From: Cellvibrio polysaccharolyticus | GTDB taxonomy: Bacteria; Pseudomonadota; Gammaproteobacteria; Pseudomonadales; Cellvibrionaceae | Direction: 5' to 3' | NCBI RefSeq assembly: GCF_015182315.1 | Contig: NZ_PRDL01000001.1 | Coordinates: 2,356,001-2,420,000, forward strand | DNA length: 64,000 nucleotides | Part shown: one piece after another, positions 37,754-46,251 of the stretch | Layout: the number at the start of each line of letters is the position of its first letter | How positions within the stretch are numbered: the stretch's first letter is position 1 | Notes under the pieces: generated by a model | The model's database searches: none | The model's input: only the letters and a program-made list of their open reading frames with translations | Told to the model about the DNA's origin: nothing | Position numbers and translations under genes: made by a program

Positions 37754-38847
37754 AACTATTTAACCCCAATAGGCTAATTCTGGCCAGACAGCGCAGAGGT
37801 CTCACCAAAGTAGTGCTAGCAGAGCGCGCTGGCCTAAGTTCGAAGCTGATTACACTTTATGAAAAAAGCATACAAGAGCCTACAGAGGAGAGCCTAAAAC
37901 TGCTCGCAAACACTCTCGGCTTTCCAGTCAGCTTTTTTTCTGGCGATGACATAGAAGCACCCACGGGAGATAATGCCAGTTTTCGCTCTTTCTCTCGCAT
38001 GACCGCAAGCCAACGTGATGCTGCGCTCGCCGCTGGCGGCATCGCTTATTTGTTTTCTGACTGGATAGACAAGAACTTCAACTTACCTCTAATTAATGTG
38101 CCAGATTGTTCAGGAATGGAACCTGAAGCAGCAGCAATGGTGGTAAGAAACGAATGGTTGCTGGGACAAGCTCCCATTAAAAACCTTGTTCATCTGCTGG
38201 AATCCAAGGGCATCCGTGTTTATTCCTTGTCGGAGGAGACCAACCAAGTAAACGCCTTTTCCTGCTGGCGAAGAGGAACCACTCCTTTCGTATTTCTGAA
38301 CACCCAGAAATCTAACGAAGCCAGCAGATTTGACGCCGCTCACGAGCTTGGCCACTTGGTATTGCATAGGCATGGAGAAAATAAGGGTAAGCAGGTAGAG
38401 GCTGAGGCTAATGCCTTTGCATCAGCGCTATTAATGCCTAAGGAGAGTATTTTTGCATACGCGTCCACGTGCAAGACTACCGCAGCGGTAATTAAAACCA
38501 AAAAATTTTGGAATGTTTCAGCAATGGCGCTTACCTACCGATTACATAAGGTTGGCCTTTTAAGCGAATGGGTTTACCGAGACATATGTATCGAGCTTTC
38601 AACCAAGGGCGCCCGCACCAAAGAGATCGATCCATCCCCCCGAGAAAACTCCCAAATTTTACAAAAAGTACTTACTTTTACCCGAGATAACGGAAAGTCT
38701 CTTCAGAAAATTGCCAGTGAGCTCAATCTTAAGAGAAGTGACTTGGTGCCCTACTTATTTGGTCTTGCCCCGGTTGTTGTGGAAAGCAACCAGCTTCACA
38801 TGCCGTCACCACCCAGAATGGGCAAATTACAACTCGTGAAAAACTAA
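37750..38847 (+). CDS. HTH-XRE / ImmA-IrrE (M78) metallopeptidase protein, 365 aa
   Basis: An N-terminal Cro/CI helix-turn-helix (LARQRRGLTKVVLAERAGLS, residues 11-30) is fused to an ImmA/IrrE zinc peptidase. The active site is AAHELGHLVLHRH with HELGH at 198-202, and the third ligand region is EAEANAFASALLMP. Related proteins cut repressors (ImmA on ImmR in ICEBs1; IrrE on DdrO) or act in toxin-antitoxin-like and phage-defence pairs. It overlaps its now-broken partner by ATGA. Polar loss of expression by the IS is likely unless the IS end provides a promoter. The C-terminal tail (about 290-365) may be a second helical DNA-binding or partner-binding part. Confidence 0.88.
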   Translation: MKLFNPNRLILARQRRGLTKVVLAERAGLSSKLITLYEKSIQEPTEESLKLLANTLGFPVSFFSGDDIEAPTGDNASFRSFSRMTASQRDAALAAGGIAYLFSDWIDKNFNLPLINVPDCSGMEPEAAAMVVRNEWLLGQAPIKNLVHLLESKGIRVYSLSEETNQVNAFSCWRRGTTPFVFLNTQKSNEASRFDAAHELGHLVLHRHGENKGKQVEAEANAFASALLMPKESIFAYASTCKTTAAVIKTKKFWNVSAMALTYRLHKVGLLSEWVYRDICIELSTKGARTKEIDPSPRENSQILQKVLTFTRDNGKSLQKIASELNLKRSDLVPYLFGLAPVVVESNQLHMPSPPRMGKLQLVKN

Positions 38848-38858
38848 CACCCAAAACT

Positions 38859-38884
38859 AAAAGCCCGCTTAAGAGCGGGCTTTT
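38859..38884. terminator. Bidirectional intrinsic terminator
   Basis: AAAAGCCCGCT (38859-38869) and AGCGGGCTTTT (38874-38884) pair perfectly, between the convergent HTH-ImmA gene and the gene at 38890. Confidence 0.85.
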
Positions 38885-38889
38885 GGAGC

Positions 38890-39501
38890 TTACTGCAACT
38901 CACCAACTTTCATAGCCAGATCAACATCGCCAGACTTCGACAACTCTTTCAACTTGCTCATGCCACAACAGACAACAGGAACAATAAACCCGGACTCAAT
39001 CTTGAAATCATCATTCAGCCTATCCGCCCTATAAACCAAACTGTCTAACAGCAAATAACGCTCAACAGAACCTGATTGAGAAACTTGGTTCAACAAAACC
39101 CTCATATCCGGCCTGTTAAATGCAGGCATAGCGGAATTACTTACACATGCCTGCCCATCCAAACGGCCCTTTTGCGGATATATCAACTGATGTATTTGAT
39201 CCTGATCAATCCGGAACTTAATAGCCCATTTCTCAGAGTTATCCTCGCTGCTATCTTTTTCAATTGACAGAACCTTGCAGGCAACATGCAAACCGTACCC
39301 AAGAACGACAAACCACTCAAATTGACCAAGATCCGCGCTTAAATTATCGCGTTCAGCAACAAGCCCTAGGCGACCAAGAGCGAGCGTTACCTCATTCTCA
39401 TTAATGTCAAATGAACCATGATTTACACATAAAACAAGATGGCGCGTAGCGCAAGGCTCATTATTACAATCATTACCGACTTCCAAACAATCTGGACTCA
39501 T
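38890..39501 (-). CDS. Hypothetical protein, 203 aa
   Basis: A soluble protein with several Cys (CLEVGNDCNNEPC near the N-terminus, CCGMSKL near the C-terminus). Its central segment WFVVLGYGLHVACKVLSIEKD and RYLLLDSLVYRADRLNDDF suggest alpha/beta folding. No known motif. It is the rightmost intact gene of the accessory block. The ATG at 39501 is the only sensible start. Function unknown. Confidence 0.6.
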   Translation of the reverse strand: MSPDCLEVGNDCNNEPCATRHLVLCVNHGSFDINENEVTLALGRLGLVAERDNLSADLGQFEWFVVLGYGLHVACKVLSIEKDSSEDNSEKWAIKFRIDQDQIHQLIYPQKGRLDGQACVSNSAMPAFNRPDMRVLLNQVSQSGSVERYLLLDSLVYRADRLNDDFKIESGFIVPVVCCGMSKLKELSKSGDVDLAMKVGELQ

Positions 39502-39762
39502 ACTCCAATCCCTTTAAACGCAACCATTCTGCCTGCCAAAGCAGCCCCGCTCGAAGCCAATATATATATTCTCAAAACGCAATGATCAAGACATAAATTA
39601 TTACAACCCCAACCCACCCACCACCAAAGCAAAAATTTTTAGCGGCTAAAACATTTGCCCCGCCCTTCGCTGGCTGCGCGACCCGCGACCATCTCCCAAA
39701 ACAAGCCAAATCACCTCATCAAATCTCCACAAATATTCGATATATCGAAACCTCAAACCAAG
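39502..39762. other. Non-coding stretch, right part of accessory block
   Basis: About 260 bases without a supportable ORF. A palindromic ATATTCGATATATCGAAA region near 39732-39750 and a G+C-richer patch at 39655-39700 are visible. No RNA gene recognised. Confidence 0.4.
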
Positions 39763-39804
39763 CAAATACTACCTAGGCATTTGACACAAATACTACCATG
39801 ACAT
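39763..39804 (+). promoter_or_regulatory. Promoter with paired direct repeats
   Basis: TTGACA (39781-39786) is a consensus -35, with a weak -10 (TTAATA) 17 bases downstream. Two identical CAAATACTACC copies (39763-39773 and 39787-39797), 24 bases apart, bracket the -35, and CCTAGG (39772-39777) overlaps the first. This resembles a repressor-controlled promoter. It drives the decayed gene chain at 39843. Confidence 0.6.
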
Positions 39805-39842
39805 TAATACCCTTCTAACGCGAATTCCGGAAGGATATAAAC

Positions 39843-40127
39843 ATGCAACCACAACTCACCCGCGGCATGGCCGCATTGCTGAACACCGTGTTTGTTGCCG
39901 ATCTGACAGATGCTCGCCGCAGGGGCGAACACCTACTGGGAAACGTGGGGCCATACGGGTGGCTTTGTGGTGGTGTTCAAAAACGAGGCTCAGGGCTGGG
40001 TTAACGAGTTACGCAACCCCGAGCACCTGGTTGTGTTGCCGTAGCAGAAGACGGCACCTGCCACATTGCTGCTGGTGGTAACGCCTACGACGGCGCCACC
40101 CATTGGCAAGCCGGAGGTGCCGCATGA
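39843..40127 (+). pseudogene. Decayed gene, two compensating frameshifts
   Basis: The ATG at 39843 has a strong GGAAGGA ribosome site and begins MQPQLTRGMAALLNTVFVAD. The coding signal moves to another frame (ANTYWETWGHTGGFVVVFKN and on to NPEHLV) and returns to the first frame (CVAVAEDGTCHIAAGGNAYD), ending TGA at 40125-40127. Start and end share a frame, so two opposite one-base changes about 120 bases apart explain it. Composite product is about 94 aa. Family unknown. Confidence 0.6.
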
Positions 40128-40240
40128 TTTACCTGCACCCCACCGGCTCCCAAAAACCTTCCACCGTGGCCGCCATTCAACTGGCCACCGGTTATCGCGC
40201 CACCCTGGTTAACGGCAAAGCCGTGCTGGTGCGCGCATGA
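40124..40240 (+). CDS. Small ORF in the decayed chain, 38 aa
   Basis: ATG at 40124 overlaps the preceding stop by ATGA, and its own TGA overlaps the next ATG in the same way. The product begins MIYLHPTGSQKPSTVAAIQL and ends NGKAVLVRA. The two ATGA joints suggest a genuine coupled gene. Family unknown. Confidence 0.5.
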   Translation: MIYLHPTGSQKPSTVAAIQLATGYRATLVNGKAVLVRA

Positions 40241-40449
40241 ACATCAAACGCACTAACAACGGTTACCAGTTGCATGGCATCGAGGCCACCGGCCTGGCAC
40301 CCCGCGAAAGCCAGGCATTACTGCTGCCCGCCAATGGTTTGGCGTTTTCAGAAATCGCGCAGCACATGAGCCCCAGCTCGGCTTCCATATCCATGGCTCA
40401 GCTCGAGCCGCTTTGGTGGGCAGCACCTTGGTTTTGCGCTTGCCTATAA
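40237..40449 (+). pseudogene. LuxR-type HTH protein, truncated
   Basis: MNIKRTNNGYQL is followed by GLAPRESQALLLPANGLAFS and EIAQHMS, which aligns with the LuxR/NarL DNA-binding helices (LTPRE...LLA.GLS..EIA). The recognition helix is cut: after SSASI the frame changes character (LWWAAPWFCACL) and ends at 40447-40449. Third gene of the coupled chain starting at 39843. The gap from 40450 to 40653 holds no other supported gene. Confidence 0.55.
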
Positions 40450-40653
40450 CGCAAACTGATGCTCGCATACCATCGCTGACCAACTTTGAAAAAGACGCCA
40501 CAACCAACTCCCCGTGCGTAACCGCATGCAGGAATATGCTGTTTGTTGCGGTTAGTCCGAGAGGAGATTAACAACGAAAAGACGGAATTGTCCCGTAGTA
40601 TCAAATACTTACAGGATAAAATAGGACTTCGAGGGATTGTACGAAAAGCTGGA

Positions 40654-40740
40654 TGGTACCCGAGGCCGGACTTGAACCGGCACGATCTTACGATCGACAG
40701 ATTTTAAATCTGTTGTGTCTACCGATTTCACCACTCGGGC
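40654..40740 (-). tRNA. tRNA-Leu (anticodon TAA)
   Basis: A class II tRNA of 87 nt with long variable arm: GCCCGAG acceptor, anticodon loop ATTTAAAA giving TAA, variable arm CGATCGTAAGATCG, T-arm CCGG-TTCAAGT-CCGG, encoded CCA at 40656-40654. The 3' end faces the accessory block, as expected for an integration site. Confidence 0.96.
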
Positions 40741-40779
40741 AGAGTGCTTTTATCCGGGCAGAGGACAAAAGAGGAAAAG

Positions 40780-40853
40780 TGGAGGCGCGATCCGGAGTCG
40801 AACCGGACTAGCTGGATTTGCAATCCAGAGCATAACCGCTTTGCTATCGCGCC
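40780..40853 (-). tRNA. tRNA-Cys (anticodon GCA)
   Basis: 74 nt: acceptor GGCGCGA/TCGCGCC, anticodon loop TTGCAAA giving GCA, T-arm TCCGG-TTCGACT-CCGGA, discriminator T and encoded CCA. It is upstream of tRNA-Leu on the same strand, after pgsA. Confidence 0.96.
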
Positions 40854-40971
40854 GTTCAAGAGGCCGAAATTCTAGCCGAATAAAAATAAAAAACCTAGCG
40901 TTTTCTATAACTTATAAAATATTTTTTTACTATTTTACTGCCTGCTGAGCAGGGAAAGCACGATTTGAGTG

Positions 40972-41526
40972 CTATTTGCTCACACTGTTAACCGAGAGGA
41001 ACGGCCAGGCAGCGCGCAAGTAAATAATCATAGACCACAAGGTCAGGATCGCAGCACCGGCAAGAGCGATGTATCCCGGGATTAACAGGTAAGGATGATC
41101 AATCAGCAACACGATAATCGCGGTCATCTGCAGGGTCGTTTTGATCTTGCCGATGTAGGAAACCGCCACACTGGCCCGCTGCCCCAGCTCGGCCATCCAC
41201 TCTCTCAGCGCCGAAATTACAATTTCACGCCCCACAATCACCGCAGCAGCAGCAGCGAACCATGCGGAGTGGTGATGCAGGCCCACCAATAGTAGCAACG
41301 CAATGGCCACCATCAATTTGTCGGCAACCGGGTCAAGAAAGGCACCAAAGGGCGTGCTTTGGTTGTATTTGCGTGCAACGTATCCATCGGCCCAATCGGT
41401 GATGGCGGCCACACTGAAGATCATGGCAGAGGCGAAGTGAGCCCACTGGAATGGCAAATAAAATACAACAACGAAAAGAGGAATAAGAATAATGCGTAAT
41501 AAGGTGAGCTGATTTGCCAAAGTCAT
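40972..41526 (-). CDS. pgsA: CDP-diacylglycerol-glycerol-3-phosphate 3-phosphatidyltransferase
   Basis: PgsA makes phosphatidylglycerol phosphate, the committed step to phosphatidylglycerol and cardiolipin. The CDP-alcohol phosphotransferase motif is intact: [11 protein letters not shown] followed by [10 protein letters not shown], with all four Asp and the Gly/Arg. Four to six membrane helices. Length 184 aa is normal. It follows uvrC by 80 bases and precedes tRNA-Cys and tRNA-Leu, an order shared with pseudomonads as I recall. Confidence 0.96.
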   Translation of the reverse strand: MTLANQLTLLRIILIPLFVVVFYLPFQWAHFASAMIFSVAAITDWADGYVARKYNQSTPFGAFLDPVADKLMVAIALLLLVGLHHHSAWFAAAAAVIVGREIVISALREWMAELGQRASVAVSYIGKIKTTLQMTAIIVLLIDHPYLLIPGYIALAGAAILTLWSMIIYLRAAWPFLSVNSVSK

Positions 41527-41606
41527 GAAAAACCGGTCCCGATCTGCAGAACAGAATAGTTTCTGTTCTCCTGGAATATAATCAATGCGAAATGATACTA
41601 CAGCTG

Positions 41607-43445
41607 CTAATCGTTATGGAAAAAAGCATAGATATCTTCTGCCAAACGCACGCTGATACCATTTACTTTAGCCAGGTCATTCACACTTGCACGGGCAATT
41701 TCTTTTAAACCGCCGAAATGTCTTAGCAGCTCGCGACGGCGGGTAGCACCGATACCCGGCAATTCTTCGAGGGTTGAGGTGCGGCGCTTCTTGTCACGCC
41801 GCTGTTTATGCCCGGTAATGGCAAACCGGTGCGATTCATCGCGGATATGCTGGATGAGGTGCAGTGCTGGCGAATCACCGGACAAGACAATTTCACGACC
41901 GCTGTCTGCGTCAAACAGGGTTTCAAAGCCGGCCTTGCGGGTGGTGCCTTTGGCCACACCGATCATTTTTACACCGGTCACACCCAATTCGTTGAGCACT
42001 TCTATCGCTTTTCCGAGCTGACCTTTACCGCCGTCGATAAGAAGGATATCCGGCAGCTTGCCCTCACCTTTTTGCAGGCGTGTGTAGCGGCGCTCCAACG
42101 CTTGCGCCATGGCCGCATAATCATCACCACCGGTAATGCCTTCAATATTGAAGCGCCGGTAGTCCGACTTTAACGGGCCATTCAGATCAAAAACCACACA
42201 GGATGCTACGGTTAGTTCGCCACCGCTGTGGCTGATGTCAAAACATTCCAAACGCTGCGGCAGCTCTTCAAGCCCGAGCACTTCCTGCAGGGCAAAAAAT
42301 CTCGCCTGTGAACTTTTTTTGCTGTTGATGTGCGCGGTGAGGTTTTGCTTTGCCGCGGTATCGGCCATTTGCAGCCACTGGGCGCGATGGCCGCGCACTT
42401 TTGAGGACACATAAATTTGGCGACCTATGTGGTTTTGCAGCGCGCTCATTAACAGCTCGGCGTCATCAATCTCGTGGCTGACAATGACCTCGCGCGGAAT
42501 GTCCTTGCCTTCACTGGCGAGATAAAACTGCGGCAAAAATTGCCCCAGCAGTTCAGACTCCGATTCCGCCAATGACGACTGCGGAAAAAAGCTGCGGCTG
42601 CCTAAAATTCGCCCTTGACGAATAAATAGAATGTGTACGCAAATTGCAGATGCCTGCATAACAGCGGCAACCACATCAATATCACCGTTGCCCTCTTCCA
42701 CGACTTGTCGCGTTTGGATTTGGCGCATCGCCGAGATTTGATCGCGCAACTCACCTGCCCGCTCAAAATTCAATTGTTGTGCAGCGGCTTCCATCTGGTT
42801 CGCCAGTTCCTGCATCAACGCCTGGTTGTCACCGGTGAGAAACATACGGGTATGCCGCACATCGCTCGCGTATTCGTCGGGCGATATAAAGTCCACGCAC
42901 GGTGCTGTACAACGTTTGATCTGATATTGCAGACATGGCCGGGAGCGATTATTAAAAACACTGTCTTCGCACTGACGAATTTTGAAGGTTTTTTGCAAAA
43001 ACGAAAGACTGTCTCTTACCGCACTGACGTTGGGATAAGGGCCGTAGTACTCGCCCCTTTTTTTCCGCGCGCCGCGATGAAAGCTGATGCGGGGAAAATC
43101 TTCGCCACTGGAAATAAAGATGTAGGGGTAGGATTTATCGTCACGCAGCAAAATATTGTAGGGCGGACGATTGGCCTTGATGAGATTTTGCTCGAGGATC
43201 AGCGCCTCGGTTTCACTGGCCGTGATGGTAACTTCAACGCTGGCAATTTTTGCTACCAGAGCGACCGTTTTCGGACTTAAACCGGTTTTACGAAAATAAC
43301 TGGAAAGACGGGATTTGAGGTTTTTCGCTTTGCCGACATACAAAATTTTGCCGTCAGCATCGAACATTTGATAAATGCCCGGCTGCTGGCTGGTGTTGGC
43401 GAGAAAAGCAGAAGCATCAAAAACAGAAGAACGATCGCTGGTCAT
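41607..43445 (-). CDS. uvrC: Excinuclease ABC subunit C
   Basis: UvrC makes both incisions in nucleotide excision repair. The GIY-YIG domain is at the N-terminus ([20 protein letters not shown]), then a Cys-rich region ([13 protein letters not shown]), UVR motif ([20 protein letters not shown]), RNase H-like domain ([20 protein letters not shown]) and C-terminal helix-hairpin-helix pair ([20 protein letters not shown]). I chose the ATG at 43445 because the longer frame would start with a GTG inside the gacA terminator. About 612 aa. Confidence 0.95.
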   Translation of the reverse strand: MTSDRSSVFDASAFLANTSQQPGIYQMFDADGKILYVGKAKNLKSRLSSYFRKTGLSPKTVALVAKIASVEVTITASETEALILEQNLIKANRPPYNILLRDDKSYPYIFISSGEDFPRISFHRGARKKRGEYYGPYPNVSAVRDSLSFLQKTFKIRQCEDSVFNNRSRPCLQYQIKRCTAPCVDFISPDEYASDVRHTRMFLTGDNQALMQELANQMEAAAQQLNFERAGELRDQISAMRQIQTRQVVEEGNGDIDVVAAVMQASAICVHILFIRQGRILGSRSFFPQSSLAESESELLGQFLPQFYLASEGKDIPREVIVSHEIDDAELLMSALQNHIGRQIYVSSKVRGHRAQWLQMADTAAKQNLTAHINSKKSSQARFFALQEVLGLEELPQRLECFDISHSGGELTVASCVVFDLNGPLKSDYRRFNIEGITGGDDYAAMAQALERRYTRLQKGEGKLPDILLIDGGKGQLGKAIEVLNELGVTGVKMIGVAKGTTRKAGFETLFDADSGREIVLSGDSPALHLIQHIRDESHRFAITGHKQRRDKKRRTSTLEELPGIGATRRRELLRHFGGLKEIARASVNDLAKVNGISVRLAEDIYAFFHND

Positions 43446-43466
43446 GTGAAGAGTAACAATCCAAAT

Positions 43467-43506
43467 AAAACACCTCACCGGCACGGCTGCACCGGTGAGG
43501 TGTTTT
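43467..43506 (-). terminator. Intrinsic terminator after gacA
   Basis: AAAACACCTCACCGG (43467-43481) and CCGGTGAGGTGTTTT (43492-43506) form a perfect 15-bp stem with a 10-base loop, followed on the minus strand by TTTTATTT. It uncouples gacA from uvrC, which overlap in pseudomonads as I recall. Confidence 0.85.
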
Positions 43507-43520
43507 CAGTTTAACAAGCC

Positions 43521-44174
43521 CTATACTACGGTATCAGGGTCAAGAAAATTGTGCTTCACTGCCAGCAATGTCAATTCAACGTCGCTGTTAATTCCCAATT
43601 TTTCAAAAATGCGGTAACGATAGCTGTTAATCGTTTTCGGGCTTACGTTAAAAGTTGCTGCAATTTCATTCACTTTTTGCCCTTCGGCAATCAGCATGGT
43701 GGTTTGCAGTTCGCGCTGGGAAAGACACTCAAACGGTGATTCCTGATGCGCGGCCCCGCTGTAGCGTCGCAAGGCGAGCTGCTGGGCAATGTTGTTGCTC
43801 ATGTACAAATCACCACGGATGACTTTGTTAATCGCGTTGGTGATTTCAGAAAAATCTGCGCCTTTGGTTACATAACCTACCGCACCGGCTTGCATCAGGC
43901 GGGGCGGGTATAAATCATCGTCGCACGCGGTAACGGCAATTACCTTAAGACCGGGGTTTGCCGCCACCAGTTTTTTGGTGGCTTCCAGGCCGCCCATACC
44001 GGGCATTTTCACGTCCATAAGAATAACGTCAGGCTTTAACGCCCTGGTCTTGGTGACGGCTTCTTCGCCACTTTTGGCGTCACCCACCACTTCATATCCG
44101 GCCACGTCTGCCAGCATGCGCACGATGCCCATCCGCACAAGATCGTGATCGTCAACAACCAGTATCTTTGTCAA
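43521..44174 (-). CDS. gacA: Response regulator GacA/UvrY
   Basis: The output regulator of the GacS/GacA (BarA/UvrY) system that drives rsm/csr small-RNA genes. Receiver domain with acidic pocket and phospho-acceptor Asp54 (ILMDVKMPG), then Thr/Ser and Lys105-region residues, and a C-terminal LuxR HTH (LSQRELQTTMLIAEGQKVNE, then ATFNVSPKTINSYRYRI). 217 aa as in the family. It is next to uvrC-pgsA, the standard context. Confidence 0.95.
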   Translation of the reverse strand: MTKILVVDDHDLVRMGIVRMLADVAGYEVVGDAKSGEEAVTKTRALKPDVILMDVKMPGMGGLEATKKLVAANPGLKVIAVTACDDDLYPPRLMQAGAVGYVTKGADFSEITNAINKVIRGDLYMSNNIAQQLALRRYSGAAHQESPFECLSQRELQTTMLIAEGQKVNEIAATFNVSPKTINSYRYRIFEKLGINSDVELTLLAVKHNFLDPDTVV

Positions 44175-44460
44175 ACAAAACCCCCAAATCCGTTAGTCAG
44201 CGTTAATTATCATTATTGGTCTCTGTGAAAAGGCCCGTGACGCTCGAAGAATTGTAGAGCCAGTGGTGAAAAACTACCACAGTTCGCGAATGGTTAAACC
44301 GCTCAATTTGATATGAATCTATAACCGGAAGCCATTACAGAGCATAACGGCGCCATAATATTGTCGCCTCAAACTTTGCTGGCGCCATAGATAACCGGGG
44401 TGACGTTTTTATGAGGCGCAAAAAAATCCCGCTACAGGCAGCCGGATAGCAGGATCGTAT
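44175..44460. other. Divergent gap between gacA and cmoA
   Basis: This gap holds upstream sequences of gacA (minus) and cmoA (plus). TGGCGCC-rich elements repeat near 44350 and 44380 (GGCGCCATAATATTG and TGGCGCCATAGAT). No ORF or RNA gene recognised. Confidence 0.4.
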
Positions 44461-44489
44461 TTGTTGCCGCAAGACGACCCCGCTACAAT
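44461..44489 (+). promoter_or_regulatory. Candidate promoter of cmoAB
   Basis: TTGTTG (44461-44466), 17-base spacer, TACAAT (44484-44489), about 27 bases before the cmoA ATG. Confidence 0.45.
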
Positions 44490-44516
44490 ACGCCATCTTT
44501 ATACAGAGTCAGCGCC

Positions 44517-45251
44517 ATGTCTTTCCAAAACGATCGGATTTACGCCAACCCGCTGGGAGAAGTTGCCAAATTCCAGTTTGATGAAACAGTGGTCGCCGTG
44601 TTTCCCGATATGATTCAGCGTTCGGTGCCCGGCTACTCCACCATCATTAACATGATTGGCAATCTTGCCGAGCGTTATGTGGTGGATAACAGTACTTGCT
44701 ATGACCTGGGATGCTCGCTGGGCGCTGCCACGCTGGCGATGCGCCACGGCATCCGCGCCCGGGATTGCAAGATTGTCGGCGTAGATAATTCTGCGGCGAT
44801 GATTGAACGCTGCCATCAGTTGATCGCTCTGGACGAAGCAAGCACACCGGTAGAATTGCTCTGCAGCGACATTCAAAAAGTGACCTTGCAACAGGCCTCC
44901 ATGGCCGTGCTGAACTTCACCCTGCAGTTCATCGCCATTGACGACCGGCTGGCGATGCTGAAAAACATTTACGACGGCCTGCTGCCTGGCGGGGTGTTAA
45001 TTCTCTCGGAAAAAGTGGCCTTTGAAGACCAGCCACATCAGCAGCTGATGATTGACTTGCACCATAACTTCAAACGAGCCAACGGTTACAGCGACCTTGA
45101 AATTGCGCAAAAACGTAGCGCGATTGAAAATGTGCTGATTCCGGAAACACTCAACACCCATAAACAACGCCTGCGTGAAGCCGGCTTCCACAGCGTGGAT
45201 GTCTGGTTTCAATGCTTCAACTTCGCCTCCCTCATTGCCATTAAGCATTAA
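44517..45251 (+). CDS. cmoA: Carboxy-S-adenosyl-L-methionine synthase CmoA
   Basis: CmoA converts SAM and prephenate to carboxy-SAM, the cofactor for CmoB. The SAM-binding motif [18 protein letters not shown] region ([18 protein letters not shown]) is at about 61-78. The N-terminal [20 protein letters not shown] is the family signature that contacts the cofactor. 244 aa, like E. coli (247). It is the first of the cmoA-cmoB operon, 3 bases before cmoB. Confidence 0.96.
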   Translation: MSFQNDRIYANPLGEVAKFQFDETVVAVFPDMIQRSVPGYSTIINMIGNLAERYVVDNSTCYDLGCSLGAATLAMRHGIRARDCKIVGVDNSAAMIERCHQLIALDEASTPVELLCSDIQKVTLQQASMAVLNFTLQFIAIDDRLAMLKNIYDGLLPGGVLILSEKVAFEDQPHQQLMIDLHHNFKRANGYSDLEIAQKRSAIENVLIPETLNTHKQRLREAGFHSVDVWFQCFNFASLIAIKH

Positions 45252-45254
45252 TCG

Positions 45255-46226
45255 ATGATTTCTTATCAGCAACTCTTGAACGACCTCCAGGATGAGCCGG
45301 CACTGGCGCCCTGGCTTGAACTCTTACCCACGCAAATTGCCACCGGCCTTAGCATCGAACGCTTCGGCGATTTGCCCGACTGGCTGGAAGCACTGGAATC
45401 CATGCCGGTACCCACCGCCACGCAACTGGAATTAAATAGCCGTGTGGCCATTGGCGGCGAGCAGGATTGCGATGAAAGTACCTTGCAAGCCTTGCGCGCA
45501 TCGCTGGAAAAATTGATTCCCTGGCGCAAAGGCCCCTACTTCGTGCACGGCATTCATATTGATACCGAATGGCGATCCGACTGGAAATGGGATCGGGTAT
45601 TGCCACACCTGGCACCGCTGGAAAACCGGCTGGTGCTGGATGTGGGCTGCGGCAATGGCTATCACGGCTGGCGTATGCTCGGCGCGGGAGCGCGCCGGGT
45701 TATCGGTATCGACCCGTCACCGCGTTTTGTGGTGCAGTTTGAGATGATTCGTCGCCTGACCGGTGATTTTCCGATGACGGTATTACCGGTAGGTATTGAA
45801 GCCGTGCCGGAAAACCTGCGCGCATTCGACACGGTGTTTTCCATGGGTGTGTTTTATCACCGCCGCTCCCCGATGGATCATTTACGGGAATTAAAAGAAA
45901 CGCTTCGCCCGGGCGGACAGCTGGTACTGGAGACGCTGGTGATCGAAGGTAAAACCGGTGACGTGCTGGTGCCGGAAGGTCGCTATGCGAAGATGAATAA
46001 TGTCTGGTTTCTGCCTAGCCCCGATACCATGATCAGCTGGCTGAAAAAGAATGGTTTTAAAAATCCGCGCGTGGTGGATATTTGCCCCACCACGAACGAA
46101 GAGCAGCGCAGCACCGAATGGATGCGCTTTCTGTCACTGCCGGATTTTCTTGACCCGCACAATCCGTCGTTAACCGACGAAGGCCACCCGGCACCGATAA
46201 GAGCCGTTTTCCTCGCCGAAGCCTGA
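45255..46226 (+). CDS. cmoB: tRNA U34 carboxymethyltransferase CmoB
   Basis: CmoB transfers the carboxymethyl group from carboxy-SAM to 5-hydroxyuridine-34 in tRNA, giving cmo5U, and widens wobble decoding. Key stretches: LIPWRKGPYFVHGIHIDTEW, DVGCGNGYHGWRMLGAGA (SAM fold), and VFSMGVFYHRRSPMDHLRE. 323 aa, as in E. coli. Transcribed with cmoA. Confidence 0.96.
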   Translation: MISYQQLLNDLQDEPALAPWLELLPTQIATGLSIERFGDLPDWLEALESMPVPTATQLELNSRVAIGGEQDCDESTLQALRASLEKLIPWRKGPYFVHGIHIDTEWRSDWKWDRVLPHLAPLENRLVLDVGCGNGYHGWRMLGAGARRVIGIDPSPRFVVQFEMIRRLTGDFPMTVLPVGIEAVPENLRAFDTVFSMGVFYHRRSPMDHLRELKETLRPGGQLVLETLVIEGKTGDVLVPEGRYAKMNNVWFLPSPDTMISWLKKNGFKNPRVVDICPTTNEEQRSTEWMRFLSLPDFLDPHNPSLTDEGHPAPIRAVFLAEA

Positions 46227-46251
46227 CGGGTGAAAACGGCATGCAGATTGA

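Noticed and set aside
31069..40740. CRISPR array, integrase or replication origin in the accessory block
   Set aside because: No regularly spaced repeats, no tyrosine or serine recombinase motif and no iteron cluster were seen.
40860..40971. Possible promoter (TAGAAT at 40869-40874) before tRNA-Cys
   Set aside because: No adequate -35 at the right distance; the tRNAs may instead be read from the pgsA side.
42633..43280. 215-codon ORF antisense to uvrC, and other long antisense ORFs in smc, ligA and pdxJ
   Set aside because: Each lies inside a well supported gene and shows the composition expected of an antisense frame.
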